Origin: JALZKA01 sp963754045
Lineage (GTDB): Bacteria; Actinomycetota; Thermoleophilia; Solirubrobacterales; 70-9
Direction: 5' to 3'
NCBI GenBank assembly: GCA_963754045.1
Contig: CAVWEN010000002.1
Span: forward strand, 1,302,001 to 1,366,000
Length of the DNA: 64,000 nucleotides
This document shows, piece by piece, positions 9,805 to 18,278 of the stretch; position 1 is the first letter of the stretch, and each line of letters starts with the position of its first letter. Position numbers and translations under genes: made by a program. Below the pieces are notes generated by a model. The model worked only from the letters and a program-made list of their open reading frames with translations, searched no databases and was not told the DNA's origin.

Positions 9805-10705
9805 CGGTGGCGCTCGCTTTTGGGAGCTGGTGGCACGACAGCATGGGGTGATCTCGCGATCGCAATTGCTCGGGCTCGGACTGTCATCCACAGCGATCCG
9901 CCATCGGCTCCAGGCAGGTCGGATCTGGCCACTTTGGCGAGGGGTGTACGCGGTTGGTCGTGCCGGGATCGGTCGCTACGGGGGCTGGATGGCCGCGGCG
10001 CTCGCTTGCGGCGAGGACGCTGCGCTCAGTCACGATTCCGGTGTTGCCCTGTTCGGTATTCGCAACCAGGTCGGGCCGCCCCACATATCGGTGCCCGCGG
10101 ACCGCGGCCCGACTGGCCGCCGCCACATCCGTGTCCACCGCAGGGTCGAGCGCATCACCTCGGCGGCTACGTCGAGGTTCGGGATTCCGGTGTTGCCAGT
10201 CGTCCAATGCCTTGTGGACATCGCCCCGGGCCTCACCGAGTCAGAGCTCGACCGGGCCGTAAACGAAGCCGATCGCCTGGAGCTCGTTCGCGCCGGCGAT
10301 CTTCGGTCGGCGCTGGCCGCCCATGCATGCGAGAGCGGGGTCGCCGTGCTCCGCGGCGCGATCGACCTGCGCACTTTCGTTCTCAACCGATCGGAGCTGG
10401 AGCGCCGTTTTCTCCCGATCGCGCGCCGGGTCGGACTGCCGAGGCCGCGAACGTGCGTCTACGTAAACGGCTTCGAGGTCGACTTCTGGTGGCCCGAGTT
10501 GCGCCTTGTGGTCGAGACAGATGGTCTGCGCTACCACCGCACGGCCTCACAACAGGCCCGCGATCGCCGGCGTGACCAAGCCCATCAGGCCGCGGGCGAC
10601 CATCCGCTGCGCTTCACCCACGCGCAGGTCCGCTACGAGTCCGCCTACGTCGAGCGCATCCTCGGCGCGGTCGTCGGCCGCCTCAGGGCGTCCCGAATCT
10701 TCTGA
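9770..10705 (+). CDS. AbiEi-like winged-helix plus DUF559 (Vsr-like nuclease fold) protein
   Basis: 311-residue protein. Residues 15-65 (FWELVARQHGVISRSQLLGLGLSSTAIRHRLQAG, then WRGVYAVG) match the N-terminal winged helix of AbiEi-type antitoxin/regulator proteins. The C-terminal part (EVDFWWPELRLVVETDGLRYHRT, QQARDRRRDQ, HPLRFTHAQV) matches DUF559, a PD-(D/E)xK/Vsr-like endonuclease fold; the D of VDFWW and the E and D of VETDG are candidate metal ligands and look intact. Such proteins are often present in many copies in related actinobacterial genomes (general knowledge). Start and stop codons both fall inside large palindromes. No cognate AbiEii toxin is adjacent. The true start among several in-frame GTGs is uncertain. 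Confidence 0.8.
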   Translation: MVVVATTTLQQAGGARFWELVARQHGVISRSQLLGLGLSSTAIRHRLQAGRIWPLWRGVYAVGRAGIGRYGGWMAAALACGEDAALSHDSGVALFGIRNQVGPPHISVPADRGPTGRRHIRVHRRVERITSAATSRFGIPVLPVVQCLVDIAPGLTESELDRAVNEADRLELVRAGDLRSALAAHACESGVAVLRGAIDLRTFVLNRSELERRFLPIARRVGLPRPRTCVYVNGFEVDFWWPELRLVVETDGLRYHRTASQQARDRRRDQAHQAAGDHPLRFTHAQVRYESAYVERILGAVVGRLRASRIF

Positions 10706-10741
10706 AGGTTTGTGGTGGCCATAACCACCACAAACCTTCAG
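10702..10741. repeat. Right perfect palindrome enclosing the DUF559 stop codon
   Basis: Perfect 17-bp inverted repeat: CTGAAGGTTTGTGGTGG (10702-10718), 6-base loop CCATAA, then CCACCACAAACCTTCAG (10725-10741), continuing CAGG as in the left element. The DUF559 stop codon (10703-10705) lies inside the first arm. No T-run follows, so it is not a classical terminator, although it could stop transcription. It shares its arm sequence with the palindrome at 9755-9804. Confidence 0.92.
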
Positions 10742-10767
10742 CAGGCCGCGGGCGGTGAGTCCCGGCC

Positions 10768-10773
10768 TAGAAT
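10768..10773 (+). promoter_or_regulatory. Candidate -10 box of a leaderless hrcA transcript
   Basis: TAGAAT ends seven bases before the hrcA ATG, with no Shine-Dalgarno between them. This is the spacing of an actinobacterial leaderless promoter. It lies just downstream of the DUF559 palindrome, so the palindrome occupies the -35/upstream region. No CIRCE element was found here. Confidence 0.45.
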
Positions 10774-10780
10774 CGGCTGC

Positions 10781-11809
10781 ATGCTCTCGCCGCGCCAGGA
10801 GCGCATCCTCGGGCTCGTCGCGGACGAGTACCTCCGCACGGGCAAGCCCGTGGGTTCCAGGGCGATCGCCGAGCGCGACGACATCGCCTGGTCGGCCTCC
10901 ACCGTTCGGAATGAGTTCGGCGCGCTCGAGCGCGACGGGTACCTGACCCATCCGCACACCTCAGCGGGGCGCTTGCCGACGGACCGTGGCTACCGCACCT
11001 ACGCCGATTCCCTGCTGGCCGTGGTGCCCCCGAGCGGCGCACGCTCCGGTGGGTTCGACTTGACCGAGATGCGCCGCGAGGTCGAGGACGCGATGCGGGA
11101 AACCACCGCGGTCCTATCGCGGATGACCGACCTGCTGGCGATCGTCACGGCACCACCGCCGTCCGCTGCCCTGATCCACCGAATCGAGATCCTGCTTTTG
11201 GCGCCGCGGGTTGCCACCGTGGTCGTGATCGCCTCGAACGGCGCCGTCGCCAAGCGCGTCTTCAACTTCGCCGAGAAGCTCGACCCGGGCCTCGTCGAGT
11301 GGGCGTCGAGCTACCTGAACGAGCGGCTGGCCGGTTTGGCCCTCGGGGCCCGGATGACCGGCGACCGCCTATCCGATCCGACCCTGTCGGGAGCCGAGGC
11401 TTGGTTCTTGCGTGAGATCGCGAGCGCGTTCACCGACCTCGAGCGCCGTGCGGGCGAGGATTTGTATGTGGATGGGGCCGCGAGGCTTCTCTCCGAGGAG
11501 CACGCTCCCGACCTACCCGAGATCGAGACCCTGATGGCGACACTCGAGCATCGTGCGAACCTGCTCGCTGTCCTGCGCTCGGCGCTGGATGAACGCAGCG
11601 TTTTCGTCTGGGTCGGTGAGGAGGGCCCGGCACCAGAGCTGCGCAGTGTCAGCATCGTCGGCGCAAACTACGGGCTCGGTTACCGCAACCTCGGCACCGT
11701 TGGCGTGCTCGGCCCGACCCGAATGGACTATGCGACCGCGATCGGCTGTGTCCGCGAGGTGGCGGGCGAGCTCTCGCGCTTCTTTGAGTCCGTCTACGAG
11801 CCGCACTGA
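10781..11809 (+). CDS. hrcA: Heat-inducible transcription repressor HrcA
   Basis: 342-residue repressor of class I heat-shock genes; in the family it binds CIRCE operators and is kept active by GroEL. The N-terminal winged helix is clear (LSPRQERILGLVADEYLRTGKPVGSRAIAE, STVRNEFGALERDGYLTHPHTSAGRLPTDRGYRTYAD), followed by the GAF-like effector and dimerisation region and the C-terminal stretch SIVGANYGLGYRNLGTVGVLGPTRMDYATAI. ATG 10781 begins at the conserved N terminus; extending upstream would translate the palindrome. dnaJ begins five bases after its stop. No CIRCE sequence is visible upstream, so autoregulation is not supported. Confidence 0.95.
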   Translation: MLSPRQERILGLVADEYLRTGKPVGSRAIAERDDIAWSASTVRNEFGALERDGYLTHPHTSAGRLPTDRGYRTYADSLLAVVPPSGARSGGFDLTEMRREVEDAMRETTAVLSRMTDLLAIVTAPPPSAALIHRIEILLLAPRVATVVVIASNGAVAKRVFNFAEKLDPGLVEWASSYLNERLAGLALGARMTGDRLSDPTLSGAEAWFLREIASAFTDLERRAGEDLYVDGAARLLSEEHAPDLPEIETLMATLEHRANLLAVLRSALDERSVFVWVGEEGPAPELRSVSIVGANYGLGYRNLGTVGVLGPTRMDYATAIGCVREVAGELSRFFESVYEPH

Positions 11810-11813
11810 TCTG

Positions 11814-12905
11814 ATGCCGCGCGACTACTACGAAGTCCTCGGCGTCGAACGCGGCGCCGAGGAGGCCGAGGTGAAGAAGGCCTTCCGCCGGCTGGCCCGC
11901 GAGCTCCATCCGGACGTGAACAAGCACGACCCGGAGGCGGAGGAGAAATTCAAGGAGGCCGCCGCGGCGTACGAGGTTCTCTCCGATCCCGAGCGCCGCG
12001 AGACCTACGACACCTACGGCCACGACGGACTTCGCTCCGGAGGATGGTCTCCCGGTGCTTCGGGCTTCGGCAGCTTCGAGGACGTGCTGGGTGGGATCTT
12101 CGGGCAGGGCGGCCAGTCGATCTTCGCCGATCTGTTCGGGATGGGTGGAGGCAGACGGGGGCCGGCGAGCGGTGGTGACGTGCTGGTGCAGATCACAATC
12201 GGGCTGGCCGACGTTCTCACGGGAGTTCAGCGCGAGGTCCGCTTCGACGCGGTGGTCAGCTGCGAGCGGTGTCGCGGAAACGGCGCCGAGCCCGGTACCC
12301 CGATTCACACCTGCGAGGGCTGCGCTGGCAGCGGGACCGTTCAGCAGGTGAGCCAGACCGCGTTCGGCCAGCTGATGCGCACCGGCGCCTGTCCCACGTG
12401 CCGGGGCGAGGGCAAGGTACCCGAGCAGCCGTGCGAGGTGTGCCATGGATCCGGGCGTGAGCAACGCGAACGCACATATGACGTGCAGGTACCGGCCGGA
12501 ATCGAAGACGGCCAGCGAATCCGCATCGGCGCGGCGGGCCACGAGGGCGAGCCCGGAGCGCCCGCGGGTGACCTATTCGTAGAGGTGACGGTTGCGGCCG
12601 ACGAACGCTTCGAGCGCCGCGGCGAACATATTCTGAGTGTCGCCGCCATCGGGGTCACCCGAGCGATGCTGGGCGGCACGATCTCCGTGCCCACCCTCGA
12701 CGGACCCGAGCAGATCAAGGTCGCGAAGGGAACGCAGCCCGGCGAGCGGGTGATCCTGAAGGGCAAGGGGCTGCCGTCGTTGCGCAGCCGCGGATCTGGT
12801 CGCGGCGAGCATCACGTGATCCTCGAGGTCGAGGTGCCTCGCAAGCTGAGCCGCGAACAGCGCAAGCTCGTCGAGCGCCTCGGCGAGGAGCTCGGCGAGG
12901 AGTGA
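11814..12905 (+). CDS. dnaJ: Chaperone protein DnaJ
   Basis: 363-residue Hsp40 co-chaperone that stimulates DnaK ATPase. The J-domain starts at the ATG (DYYEVLGVERGAEEAEVKKAFRRLA) with the essential HPD motif in RELHPDVNKH, followed by a Gly/Phe-rich linker. Four zinc-finger repeats are present (CERCRGNG, CEGCAGSG, CPTCRGEG, CEVCHGSG) and then two substrate-binding beta domains ending in PRKLSREQRKLVERLGEEL. It lies directly after hrcA and before prmA, the common hrcA-dnaJ-prmA operon. dnaK and grpE are not in the window. Confidence 0.97.
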   Translation: MPRDYYEVLGVERGAEEAEVKKAFRRLARELHPDVNKHDPEAEEKFKEAAAAYEVLSDPERRETYDTYGHDGLRSGGWSPGASGFGSFEDVLGGIFGQGGQSIFADLFGMGGGRRGPASGGDVLVQITIGLADVLTGVQREVRFDAVVSCERCRGNGAEPGTPIHTCEGCAGSGTVQQVSQTAFGQLMRTGACPTCRGEGKVPEQPCEVCHGSGREQRERTYDVQVPAGIEDGQRIRIGAAGHEGEPGAPAGDLFVEVTVAADERFERRGEHILSVAAIGVTRAMLGGTISVPTLDGPEQIKVAKGTQPGERVILKGKGLPSLRSRGSGRGEHHVILEVEVPRKLSREQRKLVERLGEELGEE

Positions 12906-12912
12906 GCGGGAA

Positions 12913-13731
12913 ATGATCCGGCTGGCGGTGCGGTGCAAACCCGACCAGGCGGAGCTAGTGCTCTCCGAGCTGCTCGTGCTCGCTCCGAACGGGGTTGAGG
13001 AGGAGGCAGGCCCGGATTGGATCGAGTACGCGATTTACGGCGCCGAAGGCGAGGTTCCCGACCTCGGCCAAGTCCGGGCCGTGCTCGGCGGGGACATTGT
13101 CGAAGTCCGTAGCGAGCACGTGCCCGACGACTGGGCCGACCGCTGGCGCGACTTCCATCAGGCCACGCTGGTCGCCGACCGCGTGCTCATCCGCCCGACC
13201 TGGGCCGACCCGGTTGCGGGCACGATTGACGTCCAGATCGATCCGGGCCAAGCCTTCGGCACCGGTGCCCATCCGACGACTCGGATGTGCGTGGAGCTGC
13301 TGCTCGAGCTGGCGGACGAGCGCCACGCCGAGGGCGCGATAGCCGACCTGGGAACGGGCTCCGCGATCCTCGCCATCGTCGCGGCGCGTCTCGGCTGGGA
13401 TCCGGTACTCGGCGTTGACCACGAGCAGGCCGCGATCGAGGCGGCGGCGAAAAACGCGGCCGCGAACGGGGTAGAGCTGGAGCTCGAGCGCGTCAACCTT
13501 CGCGAGGATGCGCCCCCGGCGGCGACGACGCTGGTCGCCAACCTGACGGCGCCGTTGCTCCGCGAGGTGGCGAAGGCGATGACCGAACCTCCCGTCCGGA
13601 TGGTTTGCTCGGGTCTGCTCGCGCGCGAGCGGGAGGACGTCGTTGTCGGGTTCCAGCAGGCCGGACTCGCGCTCGTTGGTGAGCGGGAAGCGGGCGAATG
13701 GGCCGCACTCAGACTGGCGAGGATTGAATGA
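12913..13731 (+). CDS. prmA: Ribosomal protein L11 methyltransferase
   Basis: 272-residue SAM-dependent methyltransferase that trimethylates ribosomal protein L11. The family-specific N-terminal substrate-recognition domain (residues 1-95) is followed by the linker PDPGQAFGTGAHPTT-like segment (here IDPGQAFGTGAHPTTRMC) and the Rossmann core (IADLGTGSAILAIVAARLGWDPVLGVDHEQAAIEAA, VANLTAPLL). It lies seven bases after dnaJ in the same operon, as in many bacteria. ATG 12913 gives the full N-terminal domain. Confidence 0.92.
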   Translation: MIRLAVRCKPDQAELVLSELLVLAPNGVEEEAGPDWIEYAIYGAEGEVPDLGQVRAVLGGDIVEVRSEHVPDDWADRWRDFHQATLVADRVLIRPTWADPVAGTIDVQIDPGQAFGTGAHPTTRMCVELLLELADERHAEGAIADLGTGSAILAIVAARLGWDPVLGVDHEQAAIEAAAKNAAANGVELELERVNLREDAPPAATTLVANLTAPLLREVAKAMTEPPVRMVCSGLLAREREDVVVGFQQAGLALVGEREAGEWAALRLARIE

Positions 13732-13797
13732 GGCACGAAAGGCGCGAACTGAGTTGACACCCGCGCGGGCGGATTCCCGACCGACCGCGACCGGGGG

Positions 13798-13803
13798 TAT
13801 GGT
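13798..13803 (+). promoter_or_regulatory. Candidate -10 box of a leaderless transcript
   Basis: TATGGT ends six bases before the ATG at 13810 and there is no ribosome-binding site. A separate TTGACA at 13754-13759 lies too far upstream to be its -35 partner. Confidence 0.4.
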
Positions 13804-13809
13804 GCCCGC

Positions 13810-14271
13810 ATGCTGCTGGCCGTCGATTTCTACGACGTAACGCTCTTCTTCCACATCCTCGCCGTGGTGCTGGCGGCCGGACCTCCGCTGGCCTACGCGG
13901 TCTTCTTCAGCACAGCCGGCAAGGCGGGACCGCAGGCGCTCGCCGCGGTTGGTCGGGCGATCGTTACCTGGGGACGGACCGTAGCCACGGCCAGCCTCGT
14001 CGTGATCCTCATTAGCGGGCTCTATCTGACCGACGAGCGCTGGGACTTCAACGAGTTCTTCATCTCGTGGGGGTTCGCGGCGATTCTGATCCTCTTCGGT
14101 CTGGCGCATGGCTATTTCATCCCCAAGACGGGCCAGCTCGTGGAGGCGATCGAGGCCGGCAGGGCCGAACAGGCGCAGTCCCTGGCCGCCGGCCTGCGGA
14201 AAATGGGTCCCGTTTCCGGCGCGGTCTGGGTCCTCACCATCTACGTGATGACCGCCAAGCCCTTCCTCTAG
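13810..14271 (+). CDS. Four-helix integral membrane protein of unknown function
   Basis: 153-residue hydrophobic protein with about four transmembrane helices (VTLFFHILAVVLAAGPPLAYAVFF; TVATASLVVILISGLYL; FISWGFAAILILFGLAHGYF; VSGAVWVLTIYVMTAKPFL). The pattern resembles DUF2269-type and CopD-like small membrane proteins, with a His in helix 1 and another in helix 3, but I cannot assign it firmly. It is monocistronic or co-transcribed with murI, which begins nine bases after its stop. Confidence 0.7.
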   Translation: MLLAVDFYDVTLFFHILAVVLAAGPPLAYAVFFSTAGKAGPQALAAVGRAIVTWGRTVATASLVVILISGLYLTDERWDFNEFFISWGFAAILILFGLAHGYFIPKTGQLVEAIEAGRAEQAQSLAAGLRKMGPVSGAVWVLTIYVMTAKPFL

Positions 14272-14280
14272 GTCCCGGGC

Positions 14281-15105
14281 TTGAGCGAGCAAGGCCCGGC
14301 GAAGGCGAGTCCGATCGGGGTCTTCGACTCGGGCGTGGGCGGGCTGACCGTCCTCCACGAATGTCTTGTCGCCCTTCCGGAGGAGGACTTCCTCTATCTC
14401 GGCGATGACGCCCGGTTCCCGTACGGCACCCGTTCATTTGAGGATCTCGGCGAGTGCGTCGAGCGCAACACCCGATTCTTGATCGATCGCGGCGCAAAGC
14501 TGATCGTGATCGCCTGCAACTCGGCCGCGACCGCTGGTCTCGGGATCGCGCGCGAGATCGCGGCGTCGCACGGGGTCGAAGTTGTTGCCGTGATCGAGCC
14601 CGAGGCGGAGATCGCGGCGGCGATCACCCAATCGGGCCGGGTGGGGGTGCTGGCAACGCCGGCAACGGTGGAGGGTGGCGCGTATCTGCGCGCGCTCGCC
14701 GCCCAGCATCGCGACCTGATCATCACCGAGGTCGAGGCCCCGGACCTTGCAGCCGTGATTCAGCGCGGCGCGCAGTTCTCCGAGGAGGTCGTCGGCCTCG
14801 TCCGCTCCTATTGCGAGCCACTCCAGCATGCAGACGTCGACACGGTGATCTTGGGCTGCACCCACTACCCGCTCGTGCGGCCAATGCTGCAACGCATCCT
14901 CGGGCGCGACATGCGTCTCGTCACCGCGGGCCATGCCGTTGCCGCCTCGGTTGAGCGCATCCTCGCCTCCCGAGATCTGGCCATCGATCGTCGCGGCGAG
15001 GGCGACTACCGCTTCGTCTGCACCGGCGACCCGGAGGCATTCCTGGAGCTGGGAACCCGGTTTCTTCAGCTCCCGCTCGGTGACGTGGAGCTCGTTGAGC
15101 TCTGA
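14281..15105 (+). CDS. murI: Glutamate racemase
   Basis: 274-residue enzyme that supplies D-glutamate for peptidoglycan. Family hallmarks are PIGVFDSGVGGLTVL, GDDARFPYGTRS, the first catalytic cysteine in VIACNSAATA and the second in ILGCTHYPLVRP. The only reasonable start in this frame before the conserved core is TTG 14281, nine bases after the preceding gene, without a strong ribosome site. The length is normal for MurI. Confidence 0.94.
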   Translation: MSEQGPAKASPIGVFDSGVGGLTVLHECLVALPEEDFLYLGDDARFPYGTRSFEDLGECVERNTRFLIDRGAKLIVIACNSAATAGLGIAREIAASHGVEVVAVIEPEAEIAAAITQSGRVGVLATPATVEGGAYLRALAAQHRDLIITEVEAPDLAAVIQRGAQFSEEVVGLVRSYCEPLQHADVDTVILGCTHYPLVRPMLQRILGRDMRLVTAGHAVAASVERILASRDLAIDRRGEGDYRFVCTGDPEAFLELGTRFLQLPLGDVELVEL

Positions 15106-15215
15106 GGCTCAGGCCGGTAAGCCCCTCGGCCACGCACTCGCCTGCTCGTTGACGCTGCGATCGGCGTCGCTTCGGCGCTGCCCCCAATCGGCCAGGCAGC
15201 GTACCCTTAGCCGTG

Positions 15216-15659
15216 ATGGCAGAGACCACCCTCGAGCGCATCCAGGCCGATACGCGCACCGCCCTTAAGGCGCGCGAGCGCGAGCGCGTTGGCGCCCTCC
15301 GACTCGTTGCCGATGCCCTTCAGAAGGACCTCAAGGAAGGCGGCTCCGACGAGGTCGCTGTGCTGCGCCGTGAGCGCAAGCGTCGCCTCGAGGCAGCTGA
15401 GGCCTACCGCGACGCTGGCGACGCCGGCCGTGCCGCTGCCGAGAACGCCGAGGCGGAACTGATCACCGGCTACATGCCCGTTGAGCTTGGCGACGACGAG
15501 CTCGCCGCGATCGTCGACGAGGCGATCGCGCAGGCCGGTGCATCCGGCCCCCAGGACATGGGCAAGGTGATGGGGCCCGCGATGGGACGCGTTGCCGGTC
15601 GAGCTGACGGTAAGCGTGTGTCTGCGCTCGTGAAAGAGCGTCTCGCGGCCGCCGGCTGA
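15216..15659 (+). CDS. GatB/YqeY domain-containing protein
   Basis: 147-residue helical protein of the YqeY family, related to the C-terminal tRNA-binding domain of GatB/GatE amidotransferases. Recognisable segments are TRTALKARERERVGALRLVADALQK, ITGYMPVELGDDELAAIVDEAIAQAGA and DMGKVMGPAMGRVAGRADGKRVSALVKERL. GTG 15213 is an equally possible start; a TACCCT box at 15202-15207 gives leaderless spacing to either. The exact role is uncertain. It is followed nine bases later by phoH. Confidence 0.88.
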   Translation: MAETTLERIQADTRTALKARERERVGALRLVADALQKDLKEGGSDEVAVLRRERKRRLEAAEAYRDAGDAGRAAAENAEAELITGYMPVELGDDELAAIVDEAIAQAGASGPQDMGKVMGPAMGRVAGRADGKRVSALVKERLAAAG

Positions 15660-15667
15660 GCTAGCTG

Positions 15668-16618
15668 ATGGCAAGGCGCCAACTGACCCTGGATAACGCC
15701 GTCGCCGCCGAGCTGGCGGGATCGAACGACTCGGTCCTCCGCGAGTTGGAGGATCGGCTCGGCTGCGAACTGTTTCTTCGCGGCAACGTGCTCACGCTCG
15801 ACGGTGCTGAGCCCGATGTGGGCCAGGCAACAAAGGTTGTCGACGAGCTCGTCGGCTTGGTCGAGCGCGGTCACGAGATCGCGCCGACGACGATTGACTC
15901 GGTCGCCAGCGCCCTGGACGCAGGTAAGCCTGCGGCGACGATCCTCGAGGACGTGGTCTGGGCTCACCGCAACACCCGGATCGCACCGAAGACCGCAAAC
16001 CAGAAGCTCTACACGGACTCGATACGCGACCACACGATCACGTTCGGAATCGGCCCCGCCGGCACCGGCAAGACCTTCCTTGCCGTCGCAGCAGCGGTTG
16101 CGGCCCTCGAGGGCGGTGACGTCTCGCGGATCATCCTGACCCGGCCCGCGGTCGAAGCCGGCGAACGCCTCGGCTTCCTGCCGGGCGACCTCCAGGCGAA
16201 GGTTGATCCCTACCTCCGCCCGCTGTTCGATGCGCTCTACAACATGCTCGATCCCGAGCGCGTTTCCACCTACTTCGAGCGCGGAGTGATCGAGGTTGCG
16301 CCGCTTGCCTTCATGCGGGGCCGCTCCCTGAACGACTCGTTCGTGATTCTCGACGAGGCGCAGAACACGAGCCCCGAACAGATGAAGATGTTTCTGACCA
16401 GGCTCGGCTTCAACTCAAAGATGGTCGTCACGGGTGACGTCACCCAGGTGGACCTGCCGCGCGACCAGCGCTCCGGTCTCGTCGTCGTCGGCGAGATCCT
16501 GGATGAGGTGCAGGACATCTCGTTCGTTCGATTCGGCGGCGAGGACGTTGTCCGCCATCAGCTCGTCCAGCAGATCGTCGCGGCATACGGCGCGTATTCG
16601 GAGCGCTCGCCCGGTTGA
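15668..16618 (+). CDS. phoH: PhoH-like ATPase
   Basis: 316-residue PhoH (YbeZ) P-loop ATPase, often linked to YbeY and rRNA maturation. Walker A is GPAGTGKTF, Walker B is SFVILDEAQNTS, and there is the conserved LTRPAVEAGERLGFLPGDLQAKVDPYLRPLFDAL segment. A short N-terminal KH-like domain precedes the ATPase. The stop codon overlaps the TTG start of ybeY (TTGA), giving phoH-ybeY-era translational coupling. Confidence 0.95.
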   Translation: MARRQLTLDNAVAAELAGSNDSVLRELEDRLGCELFLRGNVLTLDGAEPDVGQATKVVDELVGLVERGHEIAPTTIDSVASALDAGKPAATILEDVVWAHRNTRIAPKTANQKLYTDSIRDHTITFGIGPAGTGKTFLAVAAAVAALEGGDVSRIILTRPAVEAGERLGFLPGDLQAKVDPYLRPLFDALYNMLDPERVSTYFERGVIEVAPLAFMRGRSLNDSFVILDEAQNTSPEQMKMFLTRLGFNSKMVVTGDVTQVDLPRDQRSGLVVVGEILDEVQDISFVRFGGEDVVRHQLVQQIVAAYGAYSERSPG

Positions 16619-16977
16619 TCGACCTGACCGATGTCGAGCCCGATCTTCGCGGTCCGGTCCAGGCCGCCCTCGATGCCGCCGGGGTGAGCGATGGACACCT
16701 GTCGCTTTCGTTGGTCGCCGCGGATCGCATTCGCGAGCTCAACCGCGCGCACCGCGGCTTCGACCGACCTACTGACGTTCTCTCGTTTCCGATCGACGGA
16801 TCCGGTGACGTCGCGGGCCCCCGCGAGTTGGGCGACGTTGTGATCTGCCCCGAGCACACCGAAGACCTGGCGGAGGCAGCCGTCCACGGCATCTTGCACC
16901 TCTGTGGTCACGACCACGAGCGCGATGATGGTGAGATGCTCGAGCTTCAGGAGCGGATTCTGGACGGCATGCGATGA
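16615..16977 (+). CDS. ybeY: Endoribonuclease YbeY (16S rRNA maturation)
   Basis: 120-residue zinc metalloprotein implicated in 16S rRNA 3'-end processing and ribosome quality control. The metal motif HGILHLCGHDH (HxxxHxxxxxH) is intact, preceded by the typical RELNRAHRGFDRPTDVLSFP. It starts with TTG overlapping the phoH stop and ends with ATGA overlapping era. It is slightly shorter than enterobacterial YbeY but complete at both ends. Confidence 0.95.
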   Translation: MIDLTDVEPDLRGPVQAALDAAGVSDGHLSLSLVAADRIRELNRAHRGFDRPTDVLSFPIDGSGDVAGPRELGDVVICPEHTEDLAEAAVHGILHLCGHDHERDDGEMLELQERILDGMR

Positions 16978-17873
16978 GCGAGCGCTCTGGCTTCGTCGGC
17001 CTCGCCGGCCGGCCCAACGTTGGCAAGTCGACGCTTGTGAACGCGATCGTGGGGCGGAAGGTGGCGATCATCTCGGATCGCCCACAGACGACCCGCAGGG
17101 CAATCCGGGGCGTTGCAACCGACGAGCAGGCGGGTTGGCAGATGGTGATGGTCGACCTGCCCGGGGTCCAGCGCCCCCGCGACGCGCTGACTGAGCGCAT
17201 GCAGCGCAGGGTCGAGCGCGAGCTGGCCGGCGCCGATGTCGCGCTGCTCGTCGTAAACGGCGAACAGGGAGTGGGACCGGGCGATCGCTTCATCGCCGAC
17301 CTGCTCGCGAGGGCAGGTGCCGGTGCAGCCGTTCCGGTTGTGTGCGCGGTCAACAAGATGGATCAACTGAGCCGCGCCGAGACCCTGGACGTCCTGCAGG
17401 AAGCGGTGGCGCTCGCGCCGGTCGAGGAGGTTTATCCGATCAGCGCCAAGGTCGGAACGGGCCTCGACGCCCTAATCGCCGAACTGGCCGGCCGCATGCC
17501 CGAGGGGCCATACCTCTACCCGACCGATAGCGACGCCGAGGTGAGCGACGTCCACCTGGCCGAGCTGATCCGCGAGCAGATACTGAGGCGCACGCACGCG
17601 GAGGTTCCTCACGCGGTCGAGGTGATCGTCGAGGACTCGGAACTCCGCGACGACGGCGTCTTCGAGGTGCGCGCCCAGGTCTGGGCGGAAAGTGAATCGC
17701 AAAAGGCGATCCTGATCGGCCGTGGCGGTCGCATGGTCAAGGAGGTCGGCACCGCGGCTCGCCAGGAGCTCGAGCGTGAGCTGGGCGGGCAGGTCTACCT
17801 GGATCTGAAGGTGCGGGTGCGGGAGCGCTGGCGACGCGACGACGGTCTCCTCGACAAACTGGGAATCGAGTGA
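16974..17873 (+). CDS. era: GTPase Era
   Basis: 299-residue ribosome-assembly GTPase. G1 is GRPNVGKST, G2 lies in PQTTRRAIRG, G3 is DLPG (Leu for the more usual Thr), G4 is NKMD and G5 is ISAK. The C-terminal KH RNA-binding domain (EVIVEDSELRDDGVFEVRAQVWAESESQKAILIGRGGRMVKEVG) would contact the 3' end of 16S rRNA. It overlaps ybeY by four bases. The phoH-ybeY-era order is a conserved ribosome-maturation operon. Confidence 0.96.
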   Translation: MSERSGFVGLAGRPNVGKSTLVNAIVGRKVAIISDRPQTTRRAIRGVATDEQAGWQMVMVDLPGVQRPRDALTERMQRRVERELAGADVALLVVNGEQGVGPGDRFIADLLARAGAGAAVPVVCAVNKMDQLSRAETLDVLQEAVALAPVEEVYPISAKVGTGLDALIAELAGRMPEGPYLYPTDSDAEVSDVHLAELIREQILRRTHAEVPHAVEVIVEDSELRDDGVFEVRAQVWAESESQKAILIGRGGRMVKEVGTAARQELERELGGQVYLDLKVRVRERWRRDDGLLDKLGIE

Positions 17874-17922
17874 GCGATTTGCCGCGAAACCAAGCTGAAC
17901 CAAGTGCCCAAGGAATGATCGA

Positions 17923-18270
17923 GTGAGTAGTGGGCTTGCGATGCCGGAGGTTCGAACCAGTCGCGGTGGTGCGATCGTGCTCTGTGTGGCGACCCTGTTC
18001 GCGGTCGTGATCTCACTCACGGTCGGCGGCTCGATCGAGGAGAGCCTTGGCTCGGAGGGCTTGGCGCTGGTAATTCTGGCCACCTGGTGCCTGAGCGGCG
18101 CGATCGCGGGCATCGGCGGGATCGTCGACGCCTACGTGCGTCCCGAGGGCGAGGTGCTCGGCGTGGTCGTGAGTGTCGCCGCCACCGTCTTCAGCGTGCT
18201 CGCCGTGATCGTGGTGGTCGCCCTCGTCTTCACGATCGGCGACAGCTTCACCACCGAGTCCGAGACATAG
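17923..18270 (+). CDS. Small integral membrane protein, unknown
   Basis: 115-residue protein with three predicted transmembrane helices (GGAIVLCVATLFAVVISLTVGG; LALVILATWCLSGAIAGIGGIVD; VVVSVAATVFSVLAVIVVVALVFTIG). AAGGA eight bases before GTG 17923 supports that start; ATG 17941 is an alternative. It lies 50 bp after era and 20 bp before hisIE. I do not recognise a family. Confidence 0.6.
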   Translation: MSSGLAMPEVRTSRGGAIVLCVATLFAVVISLTVGGSIEESLGSEGLALVILATWCLSGAIAGIGGIVDAYVRPEGEVLGVVVSVAATVFSVLAVIVVVALVFTIGDSFTTESET

Positions 18271-18278
18271 ACCGCTCG

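Noticed and set aside
10600..10781. CIRCE operator upstream of hrcA
   Set aside because: No TTAGCACTC-N9-GAGTGCTAA-like sequence is present. The palindrome here belongs to the DUF559 element instead.
13754..13759. TTGACA as the -35 of the gene at 13810
   Set aside because: The only -10-like box is 38 bp downstream, far beyond the 16-19 bp spacing required.
15106..15215. tRNA or other structured RNA between murI and the YqeY-type gene
   Set aside because: No cloverleaf with a GGTTCGAATC-like T arm. No tRNA was recognised anywhere in the window.
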